The notes under the pieces: generated by a model
Told to the model about the DNA's origin: nothing
Seen by the model: the letters and a program-made list of their open reading frames with translations, nothing else
The model's database searches: none
NCBI GenBank assembly: GCA_963573385.1
Contig: CAUYLG010050999.1
Coordinates: 1-64,000, forward strand
DNA: 64,000 nucleotides
Direction of reading: 5' to 3'
Origin: Cacajao melanocephalus
Lineage: Eukaryota > Chordata > Mammalia > Primates > Pitheciidae
Position numbers and translations under genes: made by a program
In this document: positions 39,830-53,060 of the stretch, piece by piece
How the letters are laid out: every line of letters begins with the position of its first letter
Position numbering within the stretch: position 1 is the first letter of the stretch

Positions 39830-41808
39830 CTCCTGGAAATGTTATAGCACTGAAATTTTTTGATTCAAAAGTTTTTATCGTGAAATCAATAATGCAGAGT
39901 AACTAGATAATAATAGCATTAGATAGCTATTATATAATAGCTAGGGGTGCAGATAAGCCAGTACTCAGAGGAAATTTATACACTTAAGTACTTTTATTAA
40001 TATAAATAAGAAAGTAGGAAAAGAAATTAAGCATCCAATTCAAGATGTTAGAAAAAAGATTTAAAGCAGAAGGAAAGATAATTAACAAAAAAGAGTATCA
40101 GAAAAACAGTAGAACAAATGAAAAAATATCCAAAACAGAAATATTTGGAAATACTAGTAAAGTAAACTGGTAGATAACGAAAAGGGGAATGGAGGAGAGA
40201 TTAGGATGAGGAAGCATAGATATAGAAGATAAATAAATATAAGAAATAATCATGGGGCCCCCAAAAATTAAAATTATCATATTACTTTGTACAACTCTGT
40301 GCAAGTCAGTTTAAAAGCTTGGAAGAAGTAGATGATTTTCTAGAAATTGTAAATTAATAAAGAGCTAAGCCTCCTCTCCTCAAAACCTCTCTAGCACACA
40401 TACACAGAGCATCAAACCTAAATGGTTCCACAGGTGAATTCTACAGAATTTCAAGTATAGTTAATACTTTCAAATTTGCTTTATTATGCCGGCAGAACTA
40501 TGATAGTAATATACGTAACAGAAATAACATAAAATAGTAGACAAAATTTGCTTATAAATAGCAATGCAGAAATACTAGATAAAATGTCAACAAGCAGAAT
40601 TCAAGAGTACATTAAAGGAATATACCCCAAGCAAGTGGGATTCATAACAGACATTAAATACTGCTTCTACATTAGGAAATCTTTTAATAGAGCAAAAGAA
40701 AAATTGTATCATCTCCATAGATGCTGAAAACCCATTTGATAAAATTTAACATGAATTTATTTTAAGAAATACCTTATTAAAATATGAATAGGAAATTCTT
40801 TAATAAGTCTTAAATAGATCTGTATCACTATGTCTGTATCATTTAACCCCAAGGTTATTATTATTTAAAGTAAGACACTGGGAGATTTGCTCCATATCAG
40901 TAATGAGCTACAACCTATCATTGTGTTTTAACATGTACAAGAGGTACTGGTTTTGGAAGTACTTAAAAAACAAAAGGCTATGTGGAGCATAAAAATGGAA
41001 AAACAGTGATAAAATTATCATTTTTGGAAATGATATAATTGTATACTTGGAAGGCTTAGATTATATACTTGGAGAACCCGAGATTATCAACTAAAAATCT
41101 TGGGTAAGTTGGTTGGGTACAATATAAATATACAACAGTAGCCTTATATACAATTAACAGTTAGAAAATATACTGGAAAAAGTCCATTTGCAGTAAGAAT
41201 AGTGCTACAGAAAACACCTAGGAATAAATAAATCTAACAAAACTCTTTAAGATTTTAAAAAAATTGTGGGGTAGGGGAAGAAAATAAAAAAGCTTTTAGG
41301 AGATGCAAACAATACAAAAAATGGACAACACAACAATAATATAGAGGAAGATTCCATATCATAAATATGTCAGGTTTTCCTAAACTTACTGTACATTTAA
41401 TTTTATCAATGCAAATGCCAATGGGATTTTTTAAATGATACGAGCTGATTCTAAAGCTTATTGGTTATACAAAAGTTGTATAATATCTTGGAATGTCCTG
41501 AAGTAATAGAGTAAGGAAGGAATTGAAACAAATTATTCTGATACTTTATTTTACATAGTAGTATACATTGCCTTAATAAGGATACCAGTTAATGGAATAG
41601 AATTAAAGATTCAGAATAGACCCAAATAAATTTAGGAATTTAGTATATGATAAAGATGCCATCACAGTGATGAAAAAATAGAGTCACAAATACAAAGGCA
41701 AACTAAAAAAATTTGTAATTTATATATTATACACAAAGGATTAAATGTGTTTATAATACATAATATATAATAAGGCTAAATTATGTATATAATAAATACT
41801 AAGACTTT
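39830..41808 (+). mobile_element. Old L1 ORF2 remnant
   Basis: Decayed ORF2 landmarks in order: gaattctacagaatttcaag, atctccatagatgctgaaaa with catttgataaaatttaacat, ttggttgggtacaatataaa, ccatttgcagtaagaatagt and acacctaggaataaataaat. No open frame survives. The left limit is approximate. Confidence 0.7.
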
Positions 41809-41809
41809 C

Positions 41810-42098
41810 TAGGCAGGGTGGCTTACACCTGTAATTCCAACACTTTGGGAGGCTGAGGTGGAAGAATTGTTTGAGCTTCGGAGTTTGTGACCAGCCTGGA
41901 CAACATCGTGAGACCGCCCCCCACCATCTCTAACAACAAAAAAACATGTATTTTTTAAATTAGCCATATGTGGTGTTATGTGTCTGTTATCCCAGCTACG
42001 TAGAAGGGTTGCTTGAACCTTAGAGGACAAGGCTGCAGTGAGCTGTGATCGCATCACTGCATGTCGGACTGGGTTGCAGAGTGAGACCCTGTCTCAAA
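41810..42098 (+). repeat. AluJ-like inserted in the L1
   Basis: ctaggcagggtggcttacac to gagaccctgtctcaaata. Strongly diverged; the right arm is shortened near gctacgtagaagggttg. Confidence 0.88.
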
Positions 42099-42109
42099 TA
42101 TATTTTTTT

Positions 42110-42900
42110 TAATGAATTAAGACTAAATATAAGTATTCTTAAATATATCTAGAGTTCCTTTAAATCGATATTTTAAAGAGAAAATGGACAGATGACAAAA
42201 TTCAGAGAGAAAATGAGAAAATACAGATAACTAATATGTACTTGAAAAAGTGTTAAATCTTATAAAAGAAATGCAAAATAAATAAAAGCATATAATTACA
42301 ATTAAATAAGCAAAGATGGAGAGTTTTGATAATATATCTGGTAAGGTATGATTGAAGCAGCACTCATGAGAGTATAAATTAGTTCAATATATGTGCAGGG
42401 CAGTAGCAATATAGCAGTTCCACTTTTGGAAATTTATTCTGTAGATATACTTGCCCATGCATGGGAAGCATTCTTTCTACAAGGATACCCATTGCAGCAT
42501 TGTTTGTAATAGGAACAGGATGCAAATAATGCAAATGTCTATCCGTAGAGAGTTAGGAAACAGGAAAAATATATCCTGGTATATCCATATATAATAGAAT
42601 GCAGCTATTAGAAAGATTAAGGCAACTGTGTACATAATAATATGGTGCTATTTCTAATACATAATGATAAGAAGCAGGGTATGGAATAGGATGTATAGTA
42701 TGCCCCCCCATTTTGAAAGGAAAAGAAGAAATATAAAATATTGAAAATTATATACTGTCCATTGGTAACACTGGTTGTTGTGAAGAGGGAAACTTGGTAA
42801 CAAAGGATTGAGATCAGCAGGTAACTTACTTTCACTCTACACTCGTTTGTAGCTTTTAGAAACTGTCCTATATGCTTGTATTGCCTGTTCAAATTTTATC
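42110..42900 (+). mobile_element. Old L1, continuation to 3' end
   Basis: ggacagatgacaaaattcag, gatacccattgcagcattgt, aatagaatgcagctattaga and a 3' UTR-like end. Likely the same insertion as 39830-41808. Confidence 0.65.
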
Positions 42901-42904
42901 AATT

Positions 42905-44080
42905 AAAATCAAGTGGATCATGATCCATATTGAAAAGAATCTTAATTTCTGTATCAGAACATATAGGTGGATGTTTTGGTAAATGGCAGATGAAAATGTA
43001 CAAGTCAGTTCTAGGTGGATGGCAGATGAAAATATGAAAAGTGAAACAGTAAAGCTTTTGGAAGAAATGGAAACTCTTTCATAACCTTGAAGTAAGCAAA
43101 ATGTCTTCAACAGGAGGCAAAGAGCAGGAATCATAAAGGAAATACATTGATAAATGGGACTATATTAAGATTAGGAACTCTTGTTTATTGGAAGATACCA
43201 TTAAAAAATGACAAGGCAAGCCATATATTGGAGAAGATATTTTTAATTAATATAACAAACATTCATATCTAGAATATGTTAAAAACTTCATACAAACAGT
43301 AAGAAAAAAGCAGACAATCCAATAGATAAATGTGCAAAATATTCGAATGGGCACATCACAAAAGAGGATATCCAAATGAAAATTAAAACCACAGTGGAGT
43401 ACCACTACATGCCCACCAGAATGGTTAAAATAAGAAAGGTTAACTGTATTTAGTGTTGCTGAAGATAATGGAGCACCTTTTCCTCATGGTGGGGAAAGTA
43501 AATTGATATGACCACTTTGGCAAATTGTCGTTTGTGCCATGGCTGAACACATGATTTTCTATGACCCAGCAATTCCACTCCTACATATATACCCAACAGA
43601 GATTCATGCACATGATCACCAAATATTGGAAATACCCCAAAACTGAAAACTAATAGAATGTAATGTCCAATAGAATGGAAAAATAAATTATAATATATTC
43701 ACACAATGGAATGTTATGCAGCAATGAGGATAAATTATCTACAAATACACAATATGGATGAAGTTTACAAACCATAATGTTGAGCAAAAGAAGCCAGACA
43801 CAAAAGAGTGTACCTTCTAAGAGTCCATTCATATATGTTACAATAATAGGCCAAACAAAACTATGATGTTTCAAGTCAGGATAGCAGGTTTTCTTGGTGA
43901 GAGCGAGTGACTGAAAGAAAAGAACATGAGGAAGGCTTCTGGGGTACTGGTGATGTTCTTTTTCTTGACCTGGACACTGGATTCACAGGTGTATTCAATT
44001 TCTGAAAATTAATCACATGCACTTAATGACTATTCTATATCATTGTGTGTATTACACTTACTAAAAAGTTTTTAAAAGGA
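42905..44080 (+). mobile_element. Second old L1, ORF2 C-terminal part and 3' UTR
   Basis: gggactatattaagattagg, gaaaattaaaaccacagtgg, cacaatggaatgttatgcag, ccagacacaaaagagtgtac and tctggggtactggtgatgtt. Contains a 51-base spaced duplication of ggtggatg and tggcagatgaaaat (42968-43035). Confidence 0.78.
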
Positions 44081-44748
44081 ATGAGTCAGAAAAATTTCTG
44101 AAACTAGAGGTAAATGCAAGACAGTTGTAATAGTTTTGTATTTTACTGTCAGTCTTCTCTGGTCTTACTTGACTTTGTTATTAACTAAAAAACGTATTCC
44201 TATTACTTGACTTTAAAACTATTTTCTTCCCTGTTACTCATGTAAAATCGATGATAGTGTCTTTACCCTTTCAACCTCCTCTTGTGGCTCATTCCAGGCT
44301 ATTAGGAAAGGATATGACAGTGTGACGTTTGTCCTTAGTTTTATTATCCTGCAGATGGATTGGCTGTTTCTCAACTAAGATTGAGGCCCAGTAGAAAGAA
44401 GGGAAAGTCTTGCAAACAAGACTTGACTGAGGATGAGTTGAAAAGGTGTGAATGTGTCAGTCATTGTGTGTGTTTGCATGGTACTGAAATGCTGAGGAGA
44501 TACGGACATAGAAGGGCTCCACCCAGGGGACTGTGGCAGGTGACAACATCCACGCCAGCATTCTGGACCATTCCGTGGTTGTCTTCACCAGTCCCACTAA
44601 TAGTAGACTGATTAATGCTGCTGAGTTAAATCCAACAGACTTAAACATTTTTGCTCATATATCCCTTAAAAGAACTTGAATACTCTTGACCACTGACTTT
44701 TAAATTGACACCCAAAGGTTTTTCAACATGTTTCAATTTATTTTTGTT

Positions 44749-44771
44749 AAAAAAAAAAAAGAGAGAGAGAT
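44749..44771. repeat. A-run plus (GA)n
   Basis: A12 followed by gagagagaga, just upstream of the Alu at 44809. Confidence 0.55.
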
Positions 44772-44808
44772 AGGAAATAGTGAATATTTTATAAAATAAA
44801 GAGGAGGA

Positions 44809-45103
<295 letters not shown>

Positions 45104-46534
45104 CTAACTAGAATCAGTATTTCATGATGTGATTTCATAATATTAAATACCTTGTGAATAAAAAGCACACTAAATCATCTGAAAGAAATTAGTAAAATTT
45201 TAAGCTGCTACTTTATCTTGAGCTTTTTGGTAGTTATGCAGAATATTCTAGTTCTAGTTAGAAGAATCAGCCTCATTAACATATAACCCCTTCATATGTC
45301 CTAAATTCAGAACACCCCAATTCAGGCCTCAAACCATGTTTCTAATGGTAGATTTCACCTTTGTCAAAATATGCATAAGAAAGAGAATGCTATGGGTTTA
45401 GTTATTTAACGACAGGAAATCCTAATCAGTAAAAGTCAAAGTCTTTGACTTTGAGGAGCCAAACAAAATTTATAAATCAATACATCCCAGAGTATGTACC
45501 GTAGTAGGTTTGGGATGGCAACATGTACAAACTCAGGCTGCATCTCAGACAAGTATTTAAAAGATCCCATGTGAAAGTTGAGAACCTGGAAATCCTTCTC
45601 CTAAAGTTGTCTGTGATTGTTTATTTCTTAGAAAATCTTTGTTTGAAGTTAGAAGACCCTGTGATAGATATTTGAACAAGTAGCCAAGAAAAACAGATGC
45701 GCTGGCCCTTTTGGCTTTCCATGTAAACAGTTAAGGAAGCCAGCATGGCAAATAATTACATTCAACCTCTGGCTTCCATGTTTTTGATGGAAAGATAAAC
45801 ATCTTTATTGTTAATAGTTAAACAATTTCAACTGGAAGAAAATAGCATGACTGAAAGTTAATTATTGAAGCATAAAACTTTTGTATATTTGAGATTTGGA
45901 AATGTGATCCCTCAAAAATGTGCCTATAAAAATAGCTGACTAGTGAATTTTAGTTGATATCATTTTATAAAGTTATGTGGATTTTTGACAATTATGTCTT
46001 ATGATTGTCATTTTAAAATAACATAGCTATTCATATATGTATATAGTAATACAAAAAGTAGTGTGTAAATAAAAGTTTATTAGAAATTTTATTTTTATCA
46101 TTGGATGTGGCAATTCAAAGACTTCCACCAAGCAGCCTTTCAAGTTAATAAAAAAAAATTTTCTAGATAACATAATTAAGATAAACAAAATGCTTCTACT
46201 TTATACTTTAGAAATCAGAAATTACATATTTTATGTTGTTTGAAATTAACTTCTGTGTTTGCTTCTCAACAATCAATAGGATAGCCTGTTTTTGTTTTGT
46301 TTTGTTTTTTTATTGTATGCTTTTTTTGAGAGTTTCTCTTTTGAGTTTCTTCACCCGGACCGTGTCTAACATAATAGTGGTGATTTTTGACAAAATATTT
46401 TATTGTTAATGTTAAGATCCTAAATTTAAATTACATTTTACTGAAATGAAACCATTTAAATGATATAATTGAACTTAACTATTATTTAAAAATTGGTGAA
46501 AATAGAGTAGGATTTTCTGCCTAGGACACTGGCA

Positions 46535-46690
46535 TCGGAACTTTGTTTCTCAAAGTATATTCTCTCAAACCTCATCATGAACATAGAAATGCTGGTTAAG
46601 ATACAGATTCCTACACCTGCTGTGTAGGAATTTGCATTTTTATCAAGCATCCTGGGTGATTCTGAAGCACAGGAATCTGTGAAGACAGCT
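46535..46690 (+). repeat. MER5-like DNA transposon fragment
   Basis: tttgtttctcaaagtatatt, catagaaatgctggttaaga and tgggtgattctgaagcacag fit a diverged MER5-type element. Confidence 0.5.
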
Positions 46691-47489
46691 ATTCTAGGGC
46701 AGCATTCCTTAATCATGGATGATCCATAACAGAAAGAGGCACCTCACATCCTTGGTAGCAGAGTACAAATAATAAAGTAATAAAAAGAAATGATGGATCC
46801 TGGAGACATACCCCATTCTTTGCATCTTGACTATAATAGCCTAATTCAAATGTAACTGTCCTGTCTTTATAGCAATGACGTTGTATCCTCATTACCCTCC
46901 AAAGTACCAAATATTTTCATTCATCACTTACTACAGATGCCCTGCAGTTAACATGCAGAATGCTTTTAAACTATGTTTACCTGAACTGCTGTAGAACAAG
47001 TATTTAACTGCCATAAAAGATGTGCTTTGTCATTGTTAAACACAGTCTTTTAGTGATGTGTTAAAATAACAAATACAGATATTTTGGTTTAATTCAATAA
47101 AATGGAACCAGTACAACCTCTGTTTTCACAAATGAATGATTTGGAATGAGTCTGTCAGCGCTAATGGGGCCCTTGCACGCTGTGGTAGGATAAATAGCAC
47201 ATTTCTGTTTCACATTTTTCCTAAAACGAAGGCCTTTTCAAATCTCTGTCTGTCCACAAACCTTCATGCACTAAACTATGTGCCAGTGACATAGGAAACT
47301 CCTTTTGCTTGTAATGGGCCATATGCTTGTCTAGTAGATCATTTGTGAAACTGAAGTTGGCTATTATAATGTGACAGGTATGTAAATAACATTTATCAGT
47401 GATCTCTGTGGAATTGATTCTTCCTTTCCCTTGTCATTATAAAAGGAAACTTTATTTCAGAGTAGAAAGTGCATTGTCTGAACTCATCA

Positions 47490-47527
47490 ACACCCTCTCT
47501 ATCCCTCCCCCCCCCAATTTGTTGCAG
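47490..47527 (+). promoter_or_regulatory. KIAA1958: Splice acceptor of the last KIAA1958 exon
   Basis: The tract ctctctatccct is followed by nine consecutive C (47507-47515), then aatttgttgcag with AG at 47526-47527. The C run makes this a C-rich rather than a U-rich polypyrimidine tract. Confidence 0.87.
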
Positions 47528-48573
47528 ACCAGGATGAAAGAGCAGCTGAGCTCAGCAGGGAGCAGAACGAGAAAACCATCCGGAGCACGCAGACCGCGCT
47601 CCGCAATTTCCGTGAGTTCCTCATCTCCAAGTATCCTTCTGAAACAAGAGAGATTTATGTCATCCCATGCAAGGAGTTGGATGCCTACCTTGCCTCTTTC
47701 TTTGTTGATGCCAGGCAGAAGGATGGGTCCGAATACGAACCCAACAGCTTGGCCAATTATCAGTGTGGGCTCGAAAGGTACCTAAAAGAACACAGGTATG
47801 GCTACAGCATCACCAGGGATAAGGAATTCAAGCGTTCTCAAGAGGCCCTGAAGCAGAAGCAAATTGAACTCCGCTGCAAGGGAAAAGGAAATAAGCCACA
47901 CAAGTCTATGAAGCTCACCTTTGCTGACGAGCTCATCCTGCGGAAAAGGGGATTGCTAAGCCGATATAATCCTGAGGGTTTGCTCAACCTAGTCTGGCTC
48001 AACAACACAAAAGCTTTTGGGCATTGCACAGGCTTCCATGGATCTACCTTAAAATGGGGTGATATCCGGCTCCGGGTAACAGAGACGGGTCTGGAGTATT
48101 TGGAATGGATGGGTCAGGACACTGGGGACCTGAATGCCAAAACCAAGAGAGGGGGGACAGACTCCCGTGTATATGCCACCCAGCATGCCCCACAGACCTG
48201 CCCAGTCCAGGACTATAAGGAGTATGCCCAGCGGCGGCCTCCCGCCATGCGCTACGAGGATGCCCCTTTCTACTTATCCATCAAGCCAGTCGTGAATTTG
48301 GCAGCTCTGCATTGGTACAACTGCCAGGCCCTCGGCAAGAACAAGCTAGCCAAGATGGTGAAGACCATGTGTGAGAAGGGCAACATCCCCGGCAGGAAAA
48401 CCAACTTCAGTGTGTATCAGAGCTGCAGCACATTGTCTGAGGCCCAGAGCAATCAGCTGGTGCTGATCTGTAACAATCTGAGCCAGCAGGCTGCCCAGTC
48501 TGTGGCCGGGCACTCCAACAACGGCAATTTCATCGTCTCCGCCTCCTATGACTCTTCCTCAGACACCGCTTGA
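47528..48573 (+). CDS. KIAA1958: KIAA1958, last coding exon: Crypton-derived tyrosine-recombinase-like domain (DUF3504)
   Basis: This exon continues KIAA1958 in phase: the G left by the previous exon plus AC makes Asp391, followed by QDERAAELSREQ. It runs to TGA at 48571-48573, giving 738 residues for this two-exon form. I recall the human protein as slightly over 700 residues, so an isoform difference is possible. Residues ~400-480 resemble the N-terminal core-binding helices of tyrosine recombinases (FREFLISKYP, then LANYQCGLERYLKEH). Residues ~510-735 correspond to the catalytic fold: LVWLNNTKAFGHCTG with LKWGDI, then KTKRGG (595-600), TNFSVY (682-687), AGHS (717-720) and SASYDS around Tyr731. 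Crypton-related proteins normally have GLRG in the first motif and HSVR in place of FSVY; here both arginines and the box-II His are replaced. Loss of catalysis is therefore inferred. Homologues of the same origin are ZMYM2/3/4, QRICH1 and KCTD1. A role as DNA- or chromatin-binding factor is inference. Confidence 0.93.
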
Positions 48574-48981
48574 CCAGGTGGCTTGAGCAAGACTCCCATT
48601 TGGTTACCGTGTCCAGAGAAACTGTGATTATACAGCACTTCTCCTTCCCCTTCCTCTGCCCTCAGTGTTAATTAACTTTATAAAAATATAAATATATAAT
48701 ATATTTTTCTTTTTACAAATAAGCCAATGGAGATAATTTAGTATTACTAACATAGTATTTATAGGCTTAAGACAGATGTACTTGTGGGTGATCAAATGTA
48801 GTTACTGTTACAGACTTTACAAAACCGTACGTGGTTCTCAGGCAACAAAAAAAAAGTAGAGAGAGAATTCTGTTTTTTAAAAACTGTCGGAAAAGAAATT
48901 GAAAGTCATCCTAGACTTAGATGCTTGTGTCCTCAATTCCTGCTTTTCCTTCCCACCCCAACTCCCATTTTTTGTCTCTTT

Positions 48982-48987
48982 AATAAA
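48982..48987 (+). terminator. KIAA1958: Candidate proximal poly(A) signal AATAAA
   Basis: The hexamer AATAAA follows a T-rich stretch 409 bases after the stop codon and is followed by T-rich sequence. A second AATAAA is at 49243-49248, and a pair lies at 49812-49822. Confidence 0.4.
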
Positions 48988-50299
48988 TGGCTTTATTTTT
49001 TTAATTTTTAAAATTCTATATTAATCAAGAGGAGATATTAACTTTACTGCTTACACAAAACTGTATTCAGCTAGATCCAGAATATGAAAGTGTTGTATAA
49101 GTTCAACATCAAATTATTTACATGTTCTCTTTTTTAACTTAATTAGAGTTTTAGCTCCTGTGCCTCATTTTTTTTACAATGTACAAAATCTAGTTGTGTA
49201 GCTAACATCTTTTCTTTTGCGGGGGAAAGAGTAGAAGGAGGGAATAAAGGTGCCATTCTTTTAGGGAGGTACGTAGTTTTAAAATAATATGCAAAGTCTA
49301 ATATTGTGGCTAAAAGGACTGTTACATAGCTCATTTTAACTATTGTGCTTGAATCTGGATAGGATGTTTCTTTTTTTGTCCCTAAGAAATGGATATAAAT
49401 GAAGTTTGACAAGAAATTTAAACCTACCAAAGCTTTGAAAATGTTGCCAAGCATTAGACTGCATATAAAGAGAAGGTAAAGAGTGGAAAGTCTTACTAAA
49501 AATCTAGAAGCAGTAGTCGAGACAACAGAAAAACTCTTCGTTCATATTCCCCAAATTATTTATATAGAAGCATTAAACAGTCTCTTTTCTCCTGGGGCAA
49601 GGAGGGGTATTTGACTATGCAGTTGAGATCAAAGGAATAGTGACACTGTTGAAAATATGCGAGATTCTTCTGTAGTAAATATAAATGCATTTATCTGTGA
49701 TATCCTGCAATTATTATAATAATTTTGGTTAAACGTTTGTGGCAGTTTTTCCAAACTCTTTGTTTTCAAGTCTTGAAGCCTGTGGTGAATTATTAGTTAA
49801 GATACTTCAAAAATAAAATAAATTTAGACGTTAGAACCACAAGAAAGCTGAGCTAGGTTCCTATCCTGTGTAATGAGCAACACACATAAATTCCAAATCT
49901 TGGTTGTTTCACTGGACCTGAGAATTCTATTGGGAGATATTTGTTCTTCAAGGCAACCTCATAATTCACATTAGCTAGAAAGGTAGATGATATTTTGTAC
50001 ATTAATTTGGTATATAACCAGAACAACTTCCATTCTGAATTGCTTTGCTAAATCGTCACAGAGCTGAGCTCTCCCATGGTCAGGGAACTCCTTCCAACAC
50101 CAAGTCATAACCATATAAAGACCCGTTCCTCTAAGCTGTGACCTTTCATTTGGCTCAGGAGTGGGAAGTCAGCCGTGGACTTTGTGTGGTGAAATTAACC
50201 TCATTCTCATGGCTTTTCGTCCATAGAGAAGCATTTATTTATACATCCAGAAACAAGAAGAAAGGACAGAGAATGTCTTGCTTTATGTTTTTGTATTAA

Positions 50300-50620
50300 T
50301 AATGATGAGAGCTGCCATTTTTGAGCCAGCATGCATGCCAGCACTGTGCCAAGTGACTTACATGCATCACATATGTAAGTCATAGTTACTAATCATAAAT
50401 ATATATATATGAAAATACAGATAAGGATAAAGAAAACAATATGTACTCATAAATCTTCTAGCCAAAGATAACTACTGTTAACACTTTGGCAAATATTTCT
50501 TCAGATATATTTCAGTACTTACATATTTATTTCTACATACATTATCTTAATCTTGCAAGTTTGAAAAGGTGAGTTATCTTCATTTTATGGTCAGGTCAAA
50601 ATAAGTCAATTAGATCATAG
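50300..50620 (-). repeat. MIR, split
   Basis: agcactgtgccaagtgactt, gap of unrelated AT-rich DNA (50390-50530), then cttcattttatggtcaggtc. Both pieces follow the MIR order in reverse. Confidence 0.5.
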
Positions 50621-51383
50621 CTAAAGACATGGTAGTGTGTCATTTCACTCCAGAGTTTTTTTTCTATTTACCTTTCCCAGGACCAGCTCATAAATTAATT
50701 TTCAGTGGTTTGAGCCAGAGCTGGGGACACAGCATCTTAACATCTCTGAAGGATGTCTGATCAAAAGGAATCCTGAGTGATCTTTCATGGTGGCACCATG
50801 TCCTCTAGTCCTCTCCCACCCCCATACATTTGGAGCCACAGAGCCTCTTTCTCCCACTTCTCTTTACAAAACCTTCCTTTTCTCCTTATTCTGTAGCTAG
50901 TCCTTACTGCAGCAGACAGCCTACTTTAGGGAACTCCTTTAAAAAAATAGTTATTTTTATGTGGTTACCTCTCACGTTTGAAAAAAGGTCTCTGTGAAAC
51001 ACTTAAAATGTTATGGTGCATTTAACTTTTAATTGACATAGTTTTTTTTTGATATGTTTCTGACAGCATAGTAAGTTTGTCTTAAGGAAGAAGGGTAGTC
51101 AGTATGCACTGAGAAAGCAGAACTAGAAAATGTCAGTTCCCTGTCTGTGTTTATTGAGACACTAAAATGAAAATCTTTGTCCTGCTTAATCATATTGCAT
51201 TTTCATTTAGAATAACACAAATTGAGAATGTGAATTATTTTTATTTATTTATATTTTTCTGTGATACCTCAAACCAAAATAGGAGCATCGTGACTTTTAG
51301 CTTCAGAAAATTGTTTTCTGAATAATGGCTTGGTAGAAGCATAGCCAAATTAAAGTATCTGTCTTTGTTTGTTTGTTTGTTTG

Positions 51384-51664
<281 letters not shown>

Positions 51665-52449
51665 TGAAAAATCTACAACTACCTCTAAATTTTGTGTTTT
51701 TATCTACATGATACTGCCAGATGCCATTTTTATCATTTGGAATATTAAGAAAAAATCATGTTCATGCTGTGGCAGAGGCAGATGTCAAAATTGCACATAT
51801 ACTTTAGCAAAAAATCAACAGTCCAGCAGGTATTCACTACAACGGAATGTGCTGCTACTTCAGGCAATCCTGTGGCTCAAATAAAGCCATTATTTGCAGT
51901 GCTTATACTTTTAAGATCAATGCAATGTCACGTAAGAAACTCTCCGGTGTTCCTCACATGACTGAAAGTTTTGCACTGTCTACAGCAAAAACACTGAACC
52001 AGTCTGTCAGCATTTGGATGACATAGCTGCGTAATATCTGTACCATATTCATGTGAGTGACTATTGAAAACCATAGATGCTAGCAATTAAAAAAAAAAAC
52101 TGTAATGTTTGAAAAAGTTAGAGATAGTCAGGATATTTATCCTTATTCTAACATTCCATTTGATATCATGGTTATTTAGAGCTGGTCTGAATATAACTTA
52201 CAAATATATATCAACAACTTAGGATATTTATTTTAAAATTATTTTTCCCTATGGTTAAATTTTCTCTGTTAAATCACTTCCAGTTCTACAAAAGAGTAGT
52301 CTGAAAATCTTCTAGCATACATCTGATCTCTTTGATTTTTCAATTAGATTATTGTCAGCTGAAACTTTCATAGCATTTACTTGTCTAAATCATAAGGCTT
52401 AGCTCCCAGATGCCATGAAATCAATGACTATTGAGATGAAAATTTGTAA

Positions 52450-52560
52450 TCGGTTCAACAAATATTTATTGAACAGCTAGGATCCAAACTGAGAGGGGTA
52501 TAAAGATACATGAAATAGTTCCTGCTCTCAAAGAATTTATAAAAGACGTTGTAATAAAAG
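52450..52560 (-). repeat. L2 LINE 3' end
   Basis: acaaatatttattgaacagc, agttcctgctctcaaagaat and ttataaaagacg. Confidence 0.65.
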
Positions 52561-52829
52561 CTACTCCATTTTTGAGAGCCCAGCAAAAAATTCTATGCTA
52601 ATACTATTTTGCATAGTTTTCCAAACTTTGTACTCATACAATTTATTCATTATTTTTTTATTGAATATGTTGGTTTGCTGCAGAATCCATACATAATGCC
52701 TCATTATTTTTTGGAGAATCTTCTTTAGGGGCTGTTTTAAAATCAATAAAGTGAAGACATTTCTGTACTATCCATTGTGTTCACGTAGGTGCACACATGC
52801 ATCAGAATGTGTAGATCTGTCATCGGTGA

Positions 52830-53060
52830 CTATCATCTCTTAAGCACTAACAATGTGCCATTGTACTGAGTGCTTTATAAGTTGTTTCACTTAATTCTCA
52901 CAATAGTCCTATTAGGTAAGTATTATTATTTCTCTTTTATAATTGAGGAAATCAGAAAAGTCAAATGTTTTGCCCATGTCACAGTTAACATATAAGAGCA
53001 TCCGTATCTGAAATTAGATCTATATCCCATTAAGCACTCTCTTTTTCTGCTATAGCTGCT
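52830..53060 (-). repeat. MIR
   Basis: taagcactaacaatgtgcca, actgagtgctttataagttg, taattctcacaatagtccta and ttttataattgaggaaatca. Confidence 0.85.

Noticed and set aside
47399..47785. 128-codon plus-strand ORF overlapping the acceptor and the start of the last exon
   Set aside because: It is in another frame from the recombinase and runs through the acceptor tract; a shadow of the real exon.
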